A stretch of DNA of 64,000 nucleotides from JAYQKL01 sp049889535 (GTDB taxonomy: Bacteria; Pseudomonadota; Alphaproteobacteria; RS24), in assembly GCA_049889535.1 (NCBI GenBank), contig JBMHDF010000017.1, positions 8,851 through 72,850 of the forward strand, in the 5' to 3' direction. Below are positions 46,644-56,706 of this stretch, piece after piece (positions within the stretch are counted from its first letter, which is position 1; each line of letters begins with the position of its first letter). The translations under genes and the position numbers were made by a program. Under the pieces are notes generated by a model. It saw only the letters and a list, made by a program, of their open reading frames with translations. It did no database searches and had not been told where the DNA came from.

Positions 46644-49484
46644 ATGAGTGATAGTTCAAAAACCCCCGAAAATGGGCGCGATTATAAAGATACATTAAAC
46701 CTGCCCCAGACCGACTTTCCGATGAAAGCTGGCTTACCTAAGCGTGAGCCGGATATTTTGGCATTTTGGGCGCAGGCCAAGCTTTATGACCAATTGCGTC
46801 AAACGGCCAAAGGGCGTGAGAAATATATCCTGCATGATGGCCCGCCTTATGCCAATGGCAATTTGCATATCGGCCACGCACTGAATAAAATTTTAAAAGA
46901 TATCATCACCCGCGCCCAACAAATGATGGGAAAAGACGCAATTTATGTACCGGGCTGGGATTGTCACGGTCTGCCGATTGAATGGAAAATTGAAGAAAAA
47001 TATCGTAATAAAGGCTTGGATAAAGATCAGGTTCCTTTGATTGATTTTCGGGCTGAATGCCGCAAATTTGCTGAAGAATGGGTCACAATTCAATCTGAAC
47101 AGTTTCAAAGACTTGGCGTCGTTGGTGATTGGGAAAACCCCTACACCACAATGGCATTTGATGCTGAAGCGGCAATTGTGGCGGAGTTTCAAAAATTCAT
47201 CATGAATGGCGGGCTGTATCGCGGGTCCAAACCTGTGATGTGGTCGGCTGTCGAAAAAACCGCATTGGCTGAAGCTGAAGTTGAATATGAAGAACATGTT
47301 TCGCCAACAATTTTTGTAAAATTCCCGATTATAGAGGGCCCTGAAAACATAAAAAATGCCTCAATTGTGATTTGGACGACAACCCCATGGACGATTCCTG
47401 CCAATCGTGGTGTCGCTTATGCCCCTGATTTAAGTTATGGGCTATATGACACTGGAACAGAGCAGCTTGTTTTATGCGACAGCCTTGCACAAAGCGTGCT
47501 TGATGTTGCTGGCATTGAAAACCCAAAAAGACTAGGCGATGTTGCCATGTCTGAGATTAAAAATCTCGCTCACCCATTTGCCGCTCATGGATATGATTTT
47601 AATGTTCCGGTCATGGCGGGTGATTTTGTTACGGATGAAACCGGCACAGGGCTTGTGCATATAGCGCCAGGACATGGCCAAGATGACTTTGAGTTGGGTT
47701 TAAAACATAACCTTGACATACCATTCACCATTGATGAAAGCGGAACTTATTATCCGCATGTACCGCTTTTTGCTGGTAAAATAGTGGTCGATAGCAAAGG
47801 AAAAATGGGCGATGCGAATGGAGCGGTGATTGGCCAATTGATTGAGGATGACCGTTTATTGGCCAAAGGGAAATTGCGTCATCAATACCCGCATAGCTGG
47901 CGCTCTAAAGCGCCCTTGATTTTCCGCAATACGCCGCAATGGTTTATTTCAATGGAAACCAATGACTTGCGCAAAACGGCGCTTTCTGAAATCGAAGCCG
48001 TGAGATTTGTGCCAGAAGCGGGCCGCAACCGCATTCAAGCGATGGTCGAAAGTCGTCCAGATTGGGTGATTTCGCGCCAACGGAGCTGGGGCGTGCCGCT
48101 GACTGTTTTTGTACATAAAGAAAGCGGCGAGATATTGCGCGATGAAGCGGTCAATGCGCGCATTGTCGAAGCGGTAAAGAAAATGGGTGCAGATGCTTGG
48201 TTTCAAACGCCCGCGCAAGAGTTTTTGGGTGATGCTTATCTGGCTGATGACTATGAACAGGTTATGGATGTGCTCGATGTCTGGTTTGATAGCGGCACCA
48301 CCCATGCTTTTGTGCTGGAAAACCGCGAAGAGCTGACCAGCCCTGCCGATGTTTATCTAGAAGGCTCAGACCAGCATCGTGGCTGGTTCCAATCTTCTTT
48401 GCTTGAAAGTTGCGGCACACGCGGCAAAGCGCCCTATAAAGCCGTTGTCACGCATGGTTTTGTGATGGACGAAAAAGGACGTAAAATGTCCAAATCGGCT
48501 GGCAATGTGGTTGACCCGCTTAAAGTTATTCAGCAATCAGGTGCTGATATTATCCGGCTTTGGGTCATGAGCTCAGATTATTCTGAAGACCTGCGCATCG
48601 GACAAGAAATCATCAAATCTAATACTGACGCTTATCGCAAAATGCGGAATACTTTCCGCTTTATGTTGGGCAATTTGGCTGGCTATGACGCAAATGACGC
48701 AGTTGATTATGCCGATATGCCCGAATTGGAACAACTCATGCTACACAAGCTTGTCACACTCGATAAGCTGGTGCGACAGGCTTATGAAAATTTTGATTTT
48801 AGAAAAATTTACCAAGCATTGTTTAATTTTATGACGCTGGATTTGTCTTCATTTTATTTTGATATTCGTAAGGATGCACTTTATTGCGACCCGAATGGAA
48901 GCCTTAATCGTCGCGCCTGCCGGACCGTCATGGATGAGATTTTTTCATGTCTCACAGCATGGCTGGCACCTGTTTTGTGCTTTACAATGGAAGAAGTGTG
49001 GCAGGCACGCCATCACGACCATCAAGGTGAAAACACTGACTCAGTGCATTTGCGTCAATTCCCTGAAATTCCTGAACAATGGACACAAACCGATTTAGCA
49101 GAAAAATGGGAAAAAATTAAATCTGTCAGACGGGTTGTAACTGGCGCATTGGAAATTGAACGGCGCGAAAAACGTATTGGTTCAAGTCTTGAGGCTGCGC
49201 CAAAAGTCTATATTGCAGATGACGCATTATGCGCTTTGATTGAAGCACAAAATATGGCGGATATTTGCATTACCTCACAAATTGAGATTTTAAACGCACC
49301 GGCGCCGCCTGAAAGCTTTACACTTGATGAAGTGTCAGGCGTTGGGGTTATGCCAGCTATGGCATCGGGGAAAAAATGCCAGCGTTCTTGGAAAATTTTA
49401 CCTGAAGTAGGTGCCGACCCAGATTATCCCGATTTAAGCCCTCGCGATGCAGCGGCGGTGAAAGAATTTGATGACCGCGCTTAA
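46644..49484 (+). CDS. ileS: Isoleucyl-tRNA synthetase
   Basis: A 946-residue class I synthetase. HIGH is at residues 75-78 and KMSKS at 614-618; the editing domain (about 200-400) contains IVIWTTTPWTIPANRG and GTGLVHIAPGHGQDDF. The C-terminus normally carries a zinc finger with four cysteines. Here only C912 remains: the partner positions read S915, and later S and D in LSPRDAAAV. The rest of the enzyme looks intact. It overlaps lspA by 14 bases. Confidence 0.97.
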   Translation: MSDSSKTPENGRDYKDTLNLPQTDFPMKAGLPKREPDILAFWAQAKLYDQLRQTAKGREKYILHDGPPYANGNLHIGHALNKILKDIITRAQQMMGKDAIYVPGWDCHGLPIEWKIEEKYRNKGLDKDQVPLIDFRAECRKFAEEWVTIQSEQFQRLGVVGDWENPYTTMAFDAEAAIVAEFQKFIMNGGLYRGSKPVMWSAVEKTALAEAEVEYEEHVSPTIFVKFPIIEGPENIKNASIVIWTTTPWTIPANRGVAYAPDLSYGLYDTGTEQLVLCDSLAQSVLDVAGIENPKRLGDVAMSEIKNLAHPFAAHGYDFNVPVMAGDFVTDETGTGLVHIAPGHGQDDFELGLKHNLDIPFTIDESGTYYPHVPLFAGKIVVDSKGKMGDANGAVIGQLIEDDRLLAKGKLRHQYPHSWRSKAPLIFRNTPQWFISMETNDLRKTALSEIEAVRFVPEAGRNRIQAMVESRPDWVISRQRSWGVPLTVFVHKESGEILRDEAVNARIVEAVKKMGADAWFQTPAQEFLGDAYLADDYEQVMDVLDVWFDSGTTHAFVLENREELTSPADVYLEGSDQHRGWFQSSLLESCGTRGKAPYKAVVTHGFVMDEKGRKMSKSAGNVVDPLKVIQQSGADIIRLWVMSSDYSEDLRIGQEIIKSNTDAYRKMRNTFRFMLGNLAGYDANDAVDYADMPELEQLMLHKLVTLDKLVRQAYENFDFRKIYQALFNFMTLDLSSFYFDIRKDALYCDPNGSLNRRACRTVMDEIFSCLTAWLAPVLCFTMEEVWQARHHDHQGENTDSVHLRQFPEIPEQWTQTDLAEKWEKIKSVRRVVTGALEIERREKRIGSSLEAAPKVYIADDALCALIEAQNMADICITSQIEILNAPAPPESFTLDEVSGVGVMPAMASGKKCQRSWKILPEVGADPDYPDLSPRDAAAVKEFDDRA

Positions 49485-49977
49485 GAATATTATTGCAGCC
49501 TATCAAACACGGCCAAATGCGCGCCAAGCAGGGCTGATTATTCTATTAAGTTTTTTTGCTGACCAAATCAGCAAATGGTTGGTTTTATCAAGCCCAGTGA
49601 CCAGTCAGTCAAAAGCCATTCTGCCTTTTCTTGATTTCACCTTGGTTTGGAATCGCGGCATCAGCTATGGCCTATTCAGCCAAGACAGCTTTGTCGCTCA
49701 ATATGGATTTGCCGTTTTATCACTGCTGATAAGCCTCTATTTTATTTATCTTATCAGCACAACAAGCAGCAAAGCCTATGCTTGGGGGCTGGGTTTGGTG
49801 ATTGGCGGCGCGCTTGGCAATGGATTGGACAGAGTCTTGCATGGTGCTGTGGTGGATTTTATCAGCCCGCATTATCAAGATTATTACTGGTATGTCTTTA
49901 ATCTTGCTGATATTTGGATTACACTTGGCTGCATTATTGTTTTGTTTGACAGTTTCTTTCAAAAAGAAGAAGCTTAA
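49471..49977 (+). CDS. lspA: Lipoprotein signal peptidase
   Basis: 168 residues with four TM helices. The catalytic aspartates are D129 in HGAVVDFISP and D147 in FNLADIWITLG, and NRGISYGLF and GNGLDR are conserved. LspA removes the signal peptide of prolipoproteins after lipid attachment. The next gene encodes a lipoprotein. The ATG lies within ileS; a TTG three bases earlier is less likely. Confidence 0.97.
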   Translation: MTALKNIIAAYQTRPNARQAGLIILLSFFADQISKWLVLSSPVTSQSKAILPFLDFTLVWNRGISYGLFSQDSFVAQYGFAVLSLLISLYFIYLISTTSSKAYAWGLGLVIGGALGNGLDRVLHGAVVDFISPHYQDYYWYVFNLADIWITLGCIIVLFDSFFQKEEA

Positions 49978-50027
49978 AAACTGTAATTTGATGGTTAATC
50001 TTTTTCGTTACGCAAGGACGTTTTCGT

Positions 50028-50603
50028 ATGACGCAAAGTCAAAAACTTTTAAATAAAAAATTTCTCAAAACTGCCTTTATTATCACCGCGGCCAGCCTCA
50101 CAGTGTCGGCTTGTGGTGATGATTTAAAAGAAACCTTTGGGTATTCCAAAAACGCCCCTGATGAGTTTGCCGTCATCACTAAATCTCCACTTATTCTGCC
50201 TCCAGATTACTCACTGCGTCCGCCTAATAAGCTGGCATCTGGGCCGCGTGAGTCTGACCCAAGAGAACAGGTGCGCGATGTATTATTGGGCGCGCCAAAA
50301 TCTGTCCCAACCAATGTTGCAGGCATTGAGAAAAGTCTTTTGGAAAAAGCTGGCGCGCTTAATGCAGACGATTCTATTCGCACCACAATTGAGCAAGACG
50401 GCAAAACCACCATTCGCAAAAAAGGTAATTTTGTAGAAGAATTATTATTTGGTGATGATGCTGTCACCTCTGATGTGATTGACCCTGAAGCGGAAGCCGC
50501 GCGACTTGAAAAAAACAAGCAAGAGGGCAAAAAACCTAATCAAGGCCAATCAGACCTCATCAGCGGCGAATGGTCTGTGCTTGATAAAAATCTCGGTGAC
50601 TAA
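50028..50603 (+). CDS. DUF3035 lipoprotein
   Basis: 191 residues with a lipoprotein signal ending VSAC, so the mature protein starts at a lipidated cysteine near residue 29. The DUF3035 core follows with PDEFAVITKSPLILPPDYSLRPP. The rest is hydrophilic and proline/glutamate rich. Function is unknown. The family almost always lies between lspA and M16 peptidase genes in alphaproteobacteria, as here, which suggests an envelope role. Confidence 0.88.
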   Translation: MTQSQKLLNKKFLKTAFIITAASLTVSACGDDLKETFGYSKNAPDEFAVITKSPLILPPDYSLRPPNKLASGPRESDPREQVRDVLLGAPKSVPTNVAGIEKSLLEKAGALNADDSIRTTIEQDGKTTIRKKGNFVEELLFGDDAVTSDVIDPEAEAARLEKNKQEGKKPNQGQSDLISGEWSVLDKNLGD

Positions 50604-50611
50604 AGCCTGCT

Positions 50612-52042
50612 ATGGCACGCCCCTTTTCTGCAATTCTTGAAGATTCAAAGCGTTTCATTTTTTATGCTGCACTGGCTTTTACACTTTGCAGCATTGCGGC
50701 ACTCGAACTCATTCTGACACAGCCCGCAAATAGTCTCACATTACCCAAAACCAACCCTAATTGGCAGCTCGGGCGGCTTGACAATGGCATGGATGTGTTT
50801 GTGATAACCGATAAGCGTGTGCCAGTGGTCACACATATGGTCTGGTATAAAGTTGGCTCGGCTGACGAACCTGAAGGAAAATCTGGCATTGCGCATTATT
50901 TTGAGCATTTAATGTTCAAAGGCACGGATAAAATCGAAGCTGGGGCTTTTTCCAAAAAAGTTGCAGCGCTTGGCGGTCAGGATAATGCCTTCACCTCTTA
51001 TGATTATACAGCTTATTTCCAACGTGTTGGGGTGGAGCATTTAGAAACCGTCATGACGATGGAAGCCAACCGTATGCAAAATCTGATTTTAACAGATGCG
51101 GTTATTAATGCCGAGCGGGATGTGGTGCTTGAGGAGCGCTCCATGCGCACCGATACAAACCCCGCCGCTTTGTTAAATGAAGCCATGCGCGCCAAGCTTT
51201 ATGGCGACCACCCTTATGGCATTCCTGTTATTGGGTGGCGCAAGGAAATTGAACAGCTTTCTTTAAATGATGCGATACGTTTTTATCAACGCTATTACGC
51301 GCCGGATAATGCGATTTTGGTTGTTGTCGGCGATGTTGAATTTGCTGAAGTGATGCGGCTGGCAAAAAAACATTATGGGCCGTTAAAAGCGCAAAACAAA
51401 CCGCGGGAAAAACGCCCAGCTCTCATACCATTACAAACAGCTATAACCTTAGAGCGCACAGATAAACGCACCCAACAAATGCAATGGTCGCGCTATTATC
51501 AGCTATTTTTGCCAACGGATAAAACCATCCAGCGCCAACATATTGCCGCCCTAGATGTCTTATTTGAAATTCTCAATCAATCATCCATTAGCCCGCTATA
51601 TCAAACGCTCGTCAAAGATAAAAAACTAGCAACACAAATCAGCGCATATGCAGTGACTTCAATGCTGGATGGGGGTTATTTGGCGTTTTTCGTTACGCCC
51701 CAAAATAATACGGATATTGCCGCGCTAGAAACAGCCATAACAGAAAACCTAACGCAGGCTGGGCAAAAACTATTTTCACAAGCCGATTTGCAACAGGCAA
51801 AAATGTCTTTGCTGTCCGATTATTTCTACAGCCAGGATCAGCAATTTGTCATGGCACGGATTTTTGGCGCAACCCTCGCAAATGGCGAGCGGCCGGAAGA
51901 TATTGCGGCTTGGGTTGACGCGGTTGAAAACGTGCAAGCAGAAGATGTGCGCCAAGCAGCAAAACTTTATCTCGACCCTGTAAAATCAGTCACGGGTATT
52001 TTGCGCCCCGCACACACCACAACTCGAGGCATGGCGCAATGA
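50612..52042 (+). CDS. M16 family zinc peptidase, active-site subunit
   Basis: 476 residues with an N-terminal TM/signal segment. The inverted zinc motif HYFEH is at residues 95-99, and the third ligand lies in RDVVLEERSMR. It belongs to the pitrilysin/mitochondrial-processing-peptidase family. It starts 8 bases after the DUF3035 gene and overlaps the second M16 gene by 4 bases. The two probably form a heterodimer with one catalytic partner. Confidence 0.94.
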   Translation: MARPFSAILEDSKRFIFYAALAFTLCSIAALELILTQPANSLTLPKTNPNWQLGRLDNGMDVFVITDKRVPVVTHMVWYKVGSADEPEGKSGIAHYFEHLMFKGTDKIEAGAFSKKVAALGGQDNAFTSYDYTAYFQRVGVEHLETVMTMEANRMQNLILTDAVINAERDVVLEERSMRTDTNPAALLNEAMRAKLYGDHPYGIPVIGWRKEIEQLSLNDAIRFYQRYYAPDNAILVVVGDVEFAEVMRLAKKHYGPLKAQNKPREKRPALIPLQTAITLERTDKRTQQMQWSRYYQLFLPTDKTIQRQHIAALDVLFEILNQSSISPLYQTLVKDKKLATQISAYAVTSMLDGGYLAFFVTPQNNTDIAALETAITENLTQAGQKLFSQADLQQAKMSLLSDYFYSQDQQFVMARIFGATLANGERPEDIAAWVDAVENVQAEDVRQAAKLYLDPVKSVTGILRPAHTTTRGMAQ

Positions 52043-53424
52043 TTAGTGACTTCTGGCCCATAATGAATCGCGTTATCCGTTTTGGCTTTTTGCTCATGGC
52101 GTGCCTTACTCTATATGCGCCAATCCTGCCCGCCCATGCAGCGACAAATTTTAAGCTTGAGATTAAAGAATTGGTGACCCCATCAGGCATTCGGTTTTGG
52201 TTTGTTGCCGATACAAGCCGCCCAATTGTCAGTCTTAAAATGGCCTGGAAAGGCGGCGCTGTTAGCGAAAAACCCGCACAAAACGGGATTACCCAACTCA
52301 TGGTAAATTTGCTCGATGAAGGCGCCGGGGGTATGTCAGCGTCTGAATTTCAAAACGCTTTATCAGCGCATGGCATTCGGTTGAGTTTCAGCGCAGGCCT
52401 TGAGACTGTCACCGGGTCTTTGCAATTTTTAACCCATCAACAAAAACAAGCCTTTTCGCTATTAAACTTGGCACTTCATGAACCGCGATTTGACCAGGAA
52501 GCCGTTGAACGCATGCGGGCCTTGCAAATCAGCCAGCGCAAACGCGCTTTGAGTAATCCTGATGTATTAAATAATGAAAACTGGTGGCGGCTGGCCTATG
52601 GTAACCACGCCTATGCGCGCCCGGTTTCTGGTTCACAGGAGACCATTCAAAGCCTGACCCGCGAGCAGTTAGTGGCCCGCCATCGCGCTCATTTAGCCCG
52701 CGATAATTTGTTCATCGCGCTGGTCGGGCATATGCAAGAAGATGAAGCCATTGTGCGTGTGGAAGAAGTTTTCGCCGCCCTGCCCGCTCATGCGCAACTA
52801 ATGCAAATTGAGAAAAAACCATTATCGCAGACCACCCGTGCATCTGACAAAAACCAAAACCGCACAAAGCTTATCTACCCGACGCCGCAAAGTGATATTA
52901 TTTTCGGGCTAGAGGGCGTGCCCTATCAGGATGCTGATTTTTTTGCGGCTTATGTGATGAATTATATTTTGGGGGGCGGCGGCTTGTCAGCGCGGCTCAT
53001 GGAAGAAATTCGAGAAAAGCGCGGGCTGGCCTATAGTGTTTATAGCTCTTTATATGAACTTGATATCAGCGCATTGTGGACGGGCAATATGGCCAGTTCC
53101 CCTGAAAATGTGGATTTAGCGATTGCGCTTTTGGAAACTGAAATGCAGAAACTGCGGCAAACCCCTGTCAGTGCTACTGAGCTTGCCAATGCTAAAGCCT
53201 ATTTGATTGGCAGCTATTTATTTCGTTTTGACAGTGGTGAAAAAATTGCACGCCAATTATTAAGCATGCAATTAAATGGCTTTGACCGCGATTATCCTAA
53301 TCTACGCCAGGCGCGCATTGAGGCCGTGCAATCGGCAGATATTCAGCGTGTGGCGCGCCGCGTTTTAAATCCAGACAATTTATTGATAAGTGTTTTAACG
53401 CCGCCAGAAAAAGAAACGGAATAA
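52039..53424 (+). CDS. M16 family protein lacking the zinc motif (partner subunit)
   Basis: 461 residues with a cleavable signal (APILPAHAATN). The region where HxxEH should be reads GITQLMVNLLDEGAGG, so the zinc ligands are absent. The second conserved region is kept: GGGGLSARLMEEIREKRGLAYSVYSSL, which holds the R/Y pair used for substrate binding. This split between active and inactive subunits is usual in bacterial M16B pairs. It is not a damaged gene: the frame is clean and conserved throughout. Confidence 0.93.
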   Translation: MISDFWPIMNRVIRFGFLLMACLTLYAPILPAHAATNFKLEIKELVTPSGIRFWFVADTSRPIVSLKMAWKGGAVSEKPAQNGITQLMVNLLDEGAGGMSASEFQNALSAHGIRLSFSAGLETVTGSLQFLTHQQKQAFSLLNLALHEPRFDQEAVERMRALQISQRKRALSNPDVLNNENWWRLAYGNHAYARPVSGSQETIQSLTREQLVARHRAHLARDNLFIALVGHMQEDEAIVRVEEVFAALPAHAQLMQIEKKPLSQTTRASDKNQNRTKLIYPTPQSDIIFGLEGVPYQDADFFAAYVMNYILGGGGLSARLMEEIREKRGLAYSVYSSLYELDISALWTGNMASSPENVDLAIALLETEMQKLRQTPVSATELANAKAYLIGSYLFRFDSGEKIARQLLSMQLNGFDRDYPNLRQARIEAVQSADIQRVARRVLNPDNLLISVLTPPEKETE

Positions 53425-53430
53425 ACGCTG

Positions 53431-54273
53431 ATGTTTTTCTTTCCGCTCAGAGATGATAATCCAACGGCCTCAAAGCCGTATTTTGTTTGGGCTCTCATCG
53501 TGCTGTGCGGACTTGTATTTTTATGGCAATTAGGGCTCGGAGAGGATGGCCAATATGCGATTTTGGCCTATGGCGTCACCCCTGCAACGCTGATTGGCGG
53601 GGCGCAATTGCCAGTTGAAATCAACCAAATCCCGCCAATCATGACGGTTTTTACTTCTATGTTCTTGCATGGCGGGGTGATGCATTTTGCTGGCAATATG
53701 CTCTATTTGTGGATATTCGGCGATAATATTGAGGAAGCCGTTGGCTCTAAATTCCGCTTTATTTGTTTTTATCTCATATGCGGCATGACGGCGGCATTTG
53801 CTCAAGCATTCGTTGACCCGCAATCTGATATTCCCATGATTGGCGCGTCAGGTGCGATTGCAGGCATGCTCGGCGCCTATTTGATGCTGTATCCACGTGC
53901 CAATGTGCATTGTCTGGTTGGGTTTTTTATTTTCTTTCGGATGATGGCGGTTCCGGCTTTTCTGGTTTTATTAGGCTGGATTGGGTTGCAGTTTCTCAAT
54001 CTAGGGCAAACAGGGGCAGGAGTGGCTTATGTTGCCCATATTGGTGGATTTGTTGCAGGTATGGCGCTTATTCCGTTTTTTAAAAAGCGACAAATACGCC
54101 TATTTGCACCCGCTCATAGCCGTCCTTTTGAGGTTGAACGCGTGACCAGCCAATCCCTACATATTCCGTCAATGGTGCAAAAAAGAAACACACGGCACGA
54201 TATTTTACGCGACCCAGACCAGCAAAACTCTGCCCGTCCAAACCAGCGTCATCCATGGGATGATGGGCATTAG
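53431..54273 (+). CDS. Rhomboid family intramembrane serine protease
   Basis: 280 residues with about six TM helices. The catalytic serine is S140 in GASGAIAG and the histidine is H203 in AHIGGF; HGGVMHFAGNMLYLWIFGDN supplies the oxyanion region. Rhomboids cleave within TM segments of other proteins. A hydrophilic C-terminal tail of about 60 residues follows the membrane domain. It lies 6 bases after the M16 gene, so may belong to the same envelope-proteolysis operon. Confidence 0.92.
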   Translation: MFFFPLRDDNPTASKPYFVWALIVLCGLVFLWQLGLGEDGQYAILAYGVTPATLIGGAQLPVEINQIPPIMTVFTSMFLHGGVMHFAGNMLYLWIFGDNIEEAVGSKFRFICFYLICGMTAAFAQAFVDPQSDIPMIGASGAIAGMLGAYLMLYPRANVHCLVGFFIFFRMMAVPAFLVLLGWIGLQFLNLGQTGAGVAYVAHIGGFVAGMALIPFFKKRQIRLFAPAHSRPFEVERVTSQSLHIPSMVQKRNTRHDILRDPDQQNSARPNQRHPWDDGH

Positions 54274-54381
54274 CTTAGAAACCATACACTCATTCTGATT
54301 GGTATTTTGTCGCCGCAAGCTATTTGCCTCGCTGCTTGTTTTCACCTAAGCTGAATAAGTATTTAATGAGTGGTTTTGCAT

Positions 54382-56697
54382 ATGCGCGTGAAGTTGAGCA
54401 ATCTGTATCCTCTGTTTAGAAACATGAAAATTGTTTCTTTCCTCCTGCCTTTTATTTTCCTGCTTGCCAGTGTTTACGCCCTATTGAGCGTGCCACCATA
54501 TATTGCCAACACACAAAACCGCGTCTTTGATCAATATAATCGCTGGTTGCCGCGACAACCGCTTAATGATGCGGTGGTTTTTGTAGATATTGATGAAGCC
54601 AGCCTGCAGAAATTTGGGCAATTCCCCTGGCCGCGCAATCTGTTTGGGGATCTTGTCCTCGCCATGACCGAAGCCGGCGCTGCGGCGATTGCGCTTGATG
54701 TTTTATTTTCAGAGCCTGACCGAACCGCTCCGCAGACTATTGTTCAAGAATGGGCCGATTTGCAAAAAAACACCGACGCAGTGGAATGGCAGCAATTACA
54801 AGAAAAACTTTCGGATATGATAGATGACCCGGACAGATATTTTGCCCGTATTCTCGCCAACACGCCGAGCATTATTTCGATAATGTTGCACCCTGATGGA
54901 ACAGACCTGCCCGCACCCAAAACTGGTTTCGCGCTTAGAAGCAGTGGTGACACGATACAGGCTGAAACGCCTGTCAGCAGTCCGTTTCATGCTTTGCGGG
55001 GCGAGGAAAAAGCGATTGTAAATATCGCGCCAATTCAGAACGCGGCGCGCGCACAAGGGGTCATCAATGCACGCATTGACCCTGACGGCATTATCAGACG
55101 CACAGCTTTAATATTAAAAGGCGGAGACGCCCTTATTTATCCAAGCCTTGGGCTAGAAGCTTTGCGGGTGGCGCAAGGAGCGGGTAGCTTTGCCCTGAAA
55201 GCATCCAATATTCAGGGTGAAGAAGCACATGCGTCCGGGCTTGGTCTCTCGCGTTTGAAGGTTGGGCAATTTATTGTTCCCATTGAGGCTGACGGATCCA
55301 TGCGGCTTTATTACGCCGCTCCAAACGCTGTGACAAGAATTTCAGCAGGTGATTTATTAGCACCCAATTTTGAGCGCGATAGATTGGCAGGGCGCATCGC
55401 ATTTATTGGCACATCAGCTGCTGGATTAAAAGATTTGCGCGCCACACCGCTTGACCCAGCCATGGCGGGCGTGTTGGTGCATGCGCAAGCCGCACAGCAA
55501 ATTATTGATGGGGTTTTTCTCCGCCGTCCGCTTTGGCTTCAAACAACTGAGCCGTTGATTGCCCTTTTCGCTGGCCTTTTGTTGATTATCTTAGCGCTGC
55601 GTTATGGCCTGACCCCTGCCAGCCTGATGCTAGCTGTTATTTTAGCAGGCCTTGCCTATACATCATGGTGGGCATTTGAAACGCATTTACATTTATTTGA
55701 TCCGCTCCTGCCAGCTTTGGCCATTACAGGGAGTTTTTTATTGGCCGGCTTTTTAAACTATCTGCAAACCGAGCGTGAGCGTCGTGAAGTGCGACAGGCT
55801 TTTGGACAATATTTATCCCCAGAACTGGTTGAAGAAATCGCGCAAAACCCGCAAAATCTTCAATTGGGTGGCGCAGAGAAGCCCATTACCGTCATGTTCG
55901 CAGATATTCGCGGCTTTACCCAGATTTCAGAACAACTCAAAAGTCACCCGCATGAATTAACGCGGGTGATTAATCTTTTCCTAACGGATTTATCGCAAGC
56001 TATTCAGGAGGCTGGCGGTACGATTGATAAATATATTGGTGATTGCATTATGGCGTTTTGGAACGCACCGTCTGAAACAAAAACCCATGCATACGCAGCC
56101 TGTGTTGCGGCGCTGCGCATGAAACAGCAACTGATTGTCTTAAACCAAAAACTAGCTGCTGATAAGGCATTAAAAGATCTATGGGAAGGGCAATTAGCCA
56201 TCGGCATAGGTGTGAATACAGGTCAGTGTCTGGTTGGCAATGTTGGTTCGCGCCAGCGTTTTAATTATTCAGTTATGGGCGATCCGGTCAATATTGCCGC
56301 GCGCCTTGAGAGCCAAACAAAAAATTATGGCATGCCGATACTGGTTGGGTCAAAAACCCGTGCTGAAATTGATAATCTCGCTTTTTTAGAGTTGGATTTA
56401 ATATCGTTAAAAGGAAAACAAGAGGCCGAGCGGGTGTTTGCCTTAATAGGTGATGAAACTCTGTTTTCTAGCGCAGATTTTAAAGCGCTTGAGCAAACCC
56501 ATAATAACATGTTGCTGGCTTTTCGCGCGCAAGATTGGTCAGCCGCGCTCACGCTTATAAAGCAGCTTGAGAAAGAAAAAATAAATGGAGTGGAGCTCCA
56601 AGCATTTTATGAGTTATATAAGCAACGCATTAACACATATAAAACCACGCCGCCTCCCATTGACTGGAATGGCGTTTATCTGGCACAAGCAAAATAG
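54382..56697 (+). CDS. CHASE2-domain class III adenylate cyclase
   Basis: About 771 residues from the ATG at 54382 (a GTG at 54370 is possible). An N-terminal TM helix, a CHASE2 extracytoplasmic sensor (about residues 40-370, with FVDIDEASLQKFGQFPWPR), three TM helices (about 385-455) and a cyclase domain (about 500-690). The metal aspartates lie in MFADIRGFTQ and KYIGDCIMAFW. The lysine in IDKYIGD and the aspartate in SVMGDPVNIAARLE favour ATP, so cAMP is the likely product. The sensed signal is unknown. Confidence 0.92.
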   Translation: MRVKLSNLYPLFRNMKIVSFLLPFIFLLASVYALLSVPPYIANTQNRVFDQYNRWLPRQPLNDAVVFVDIDEASLQKFGQFPWPRNLFGDLVLAMTEAGAAAIALDVLFSEPDRTAPQTIVQEWADLQKNTDAVEWQQLQEKLSDMIDDPDRYFARILANTPSIISIMLHPDGTDLPAPKTGFALRSSGDTIQAETPVSSPFHALRGEEKAIVNIAPIQNAARAQGVINARIDPDGIIRRTALILKGGDALIYPSLGLEALRVAQGAGSFALKASNIQGEEAHASGLGLSRLKVGQFIVPIEADGSMRLYYAAPNAVTRISAGDLLAPNFERDRLAGRIAFIGTSAAGLKDLRATPLDPAMAGVLVHAQAAQQIIDGVFLRRPLWLQTTEPLIALFAGLLLIILALRYGLTPASLMLAVILAGLAYTSWWAFETHLHLFDPLLPALAITGSFLLAGFLNYLQTERERREVRQAFGQYLSPELVEEIAQNPQNLQLGGAEKPITVMFADIRGFTQISEQLKSHPHELTRVINLFLTDLSQAIQEAGGTIDKYIGDCIMAFWNAPSETKTHAYAACVAALRMKQQLIVLNQKLAADKALKDLWEGQLAIGIGVNTGQCLVGNVGSRQRFNYSVMGDPVNIAARLESQTKNYGMPILVGSKTRAEIDNLAFLELDLISLKGKQEAERVFALIGDETLFSSADFKALEQTHNNMLLAFRAQDWSAALTLIKQLEKEKINGVELQAFYELYKQRINTYKTTPPPIDWNGVYLAQAK

Positions 56698-56706
56698 TTG
56701 TGGAAA

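Noticed and set aside
52039..53424. Second M16 gene as a pseudogene because HxxEH is missing
   Set aside because: The frame is intact, other conserved regions are kept, and an inactive partner is normal for M16B pairs.
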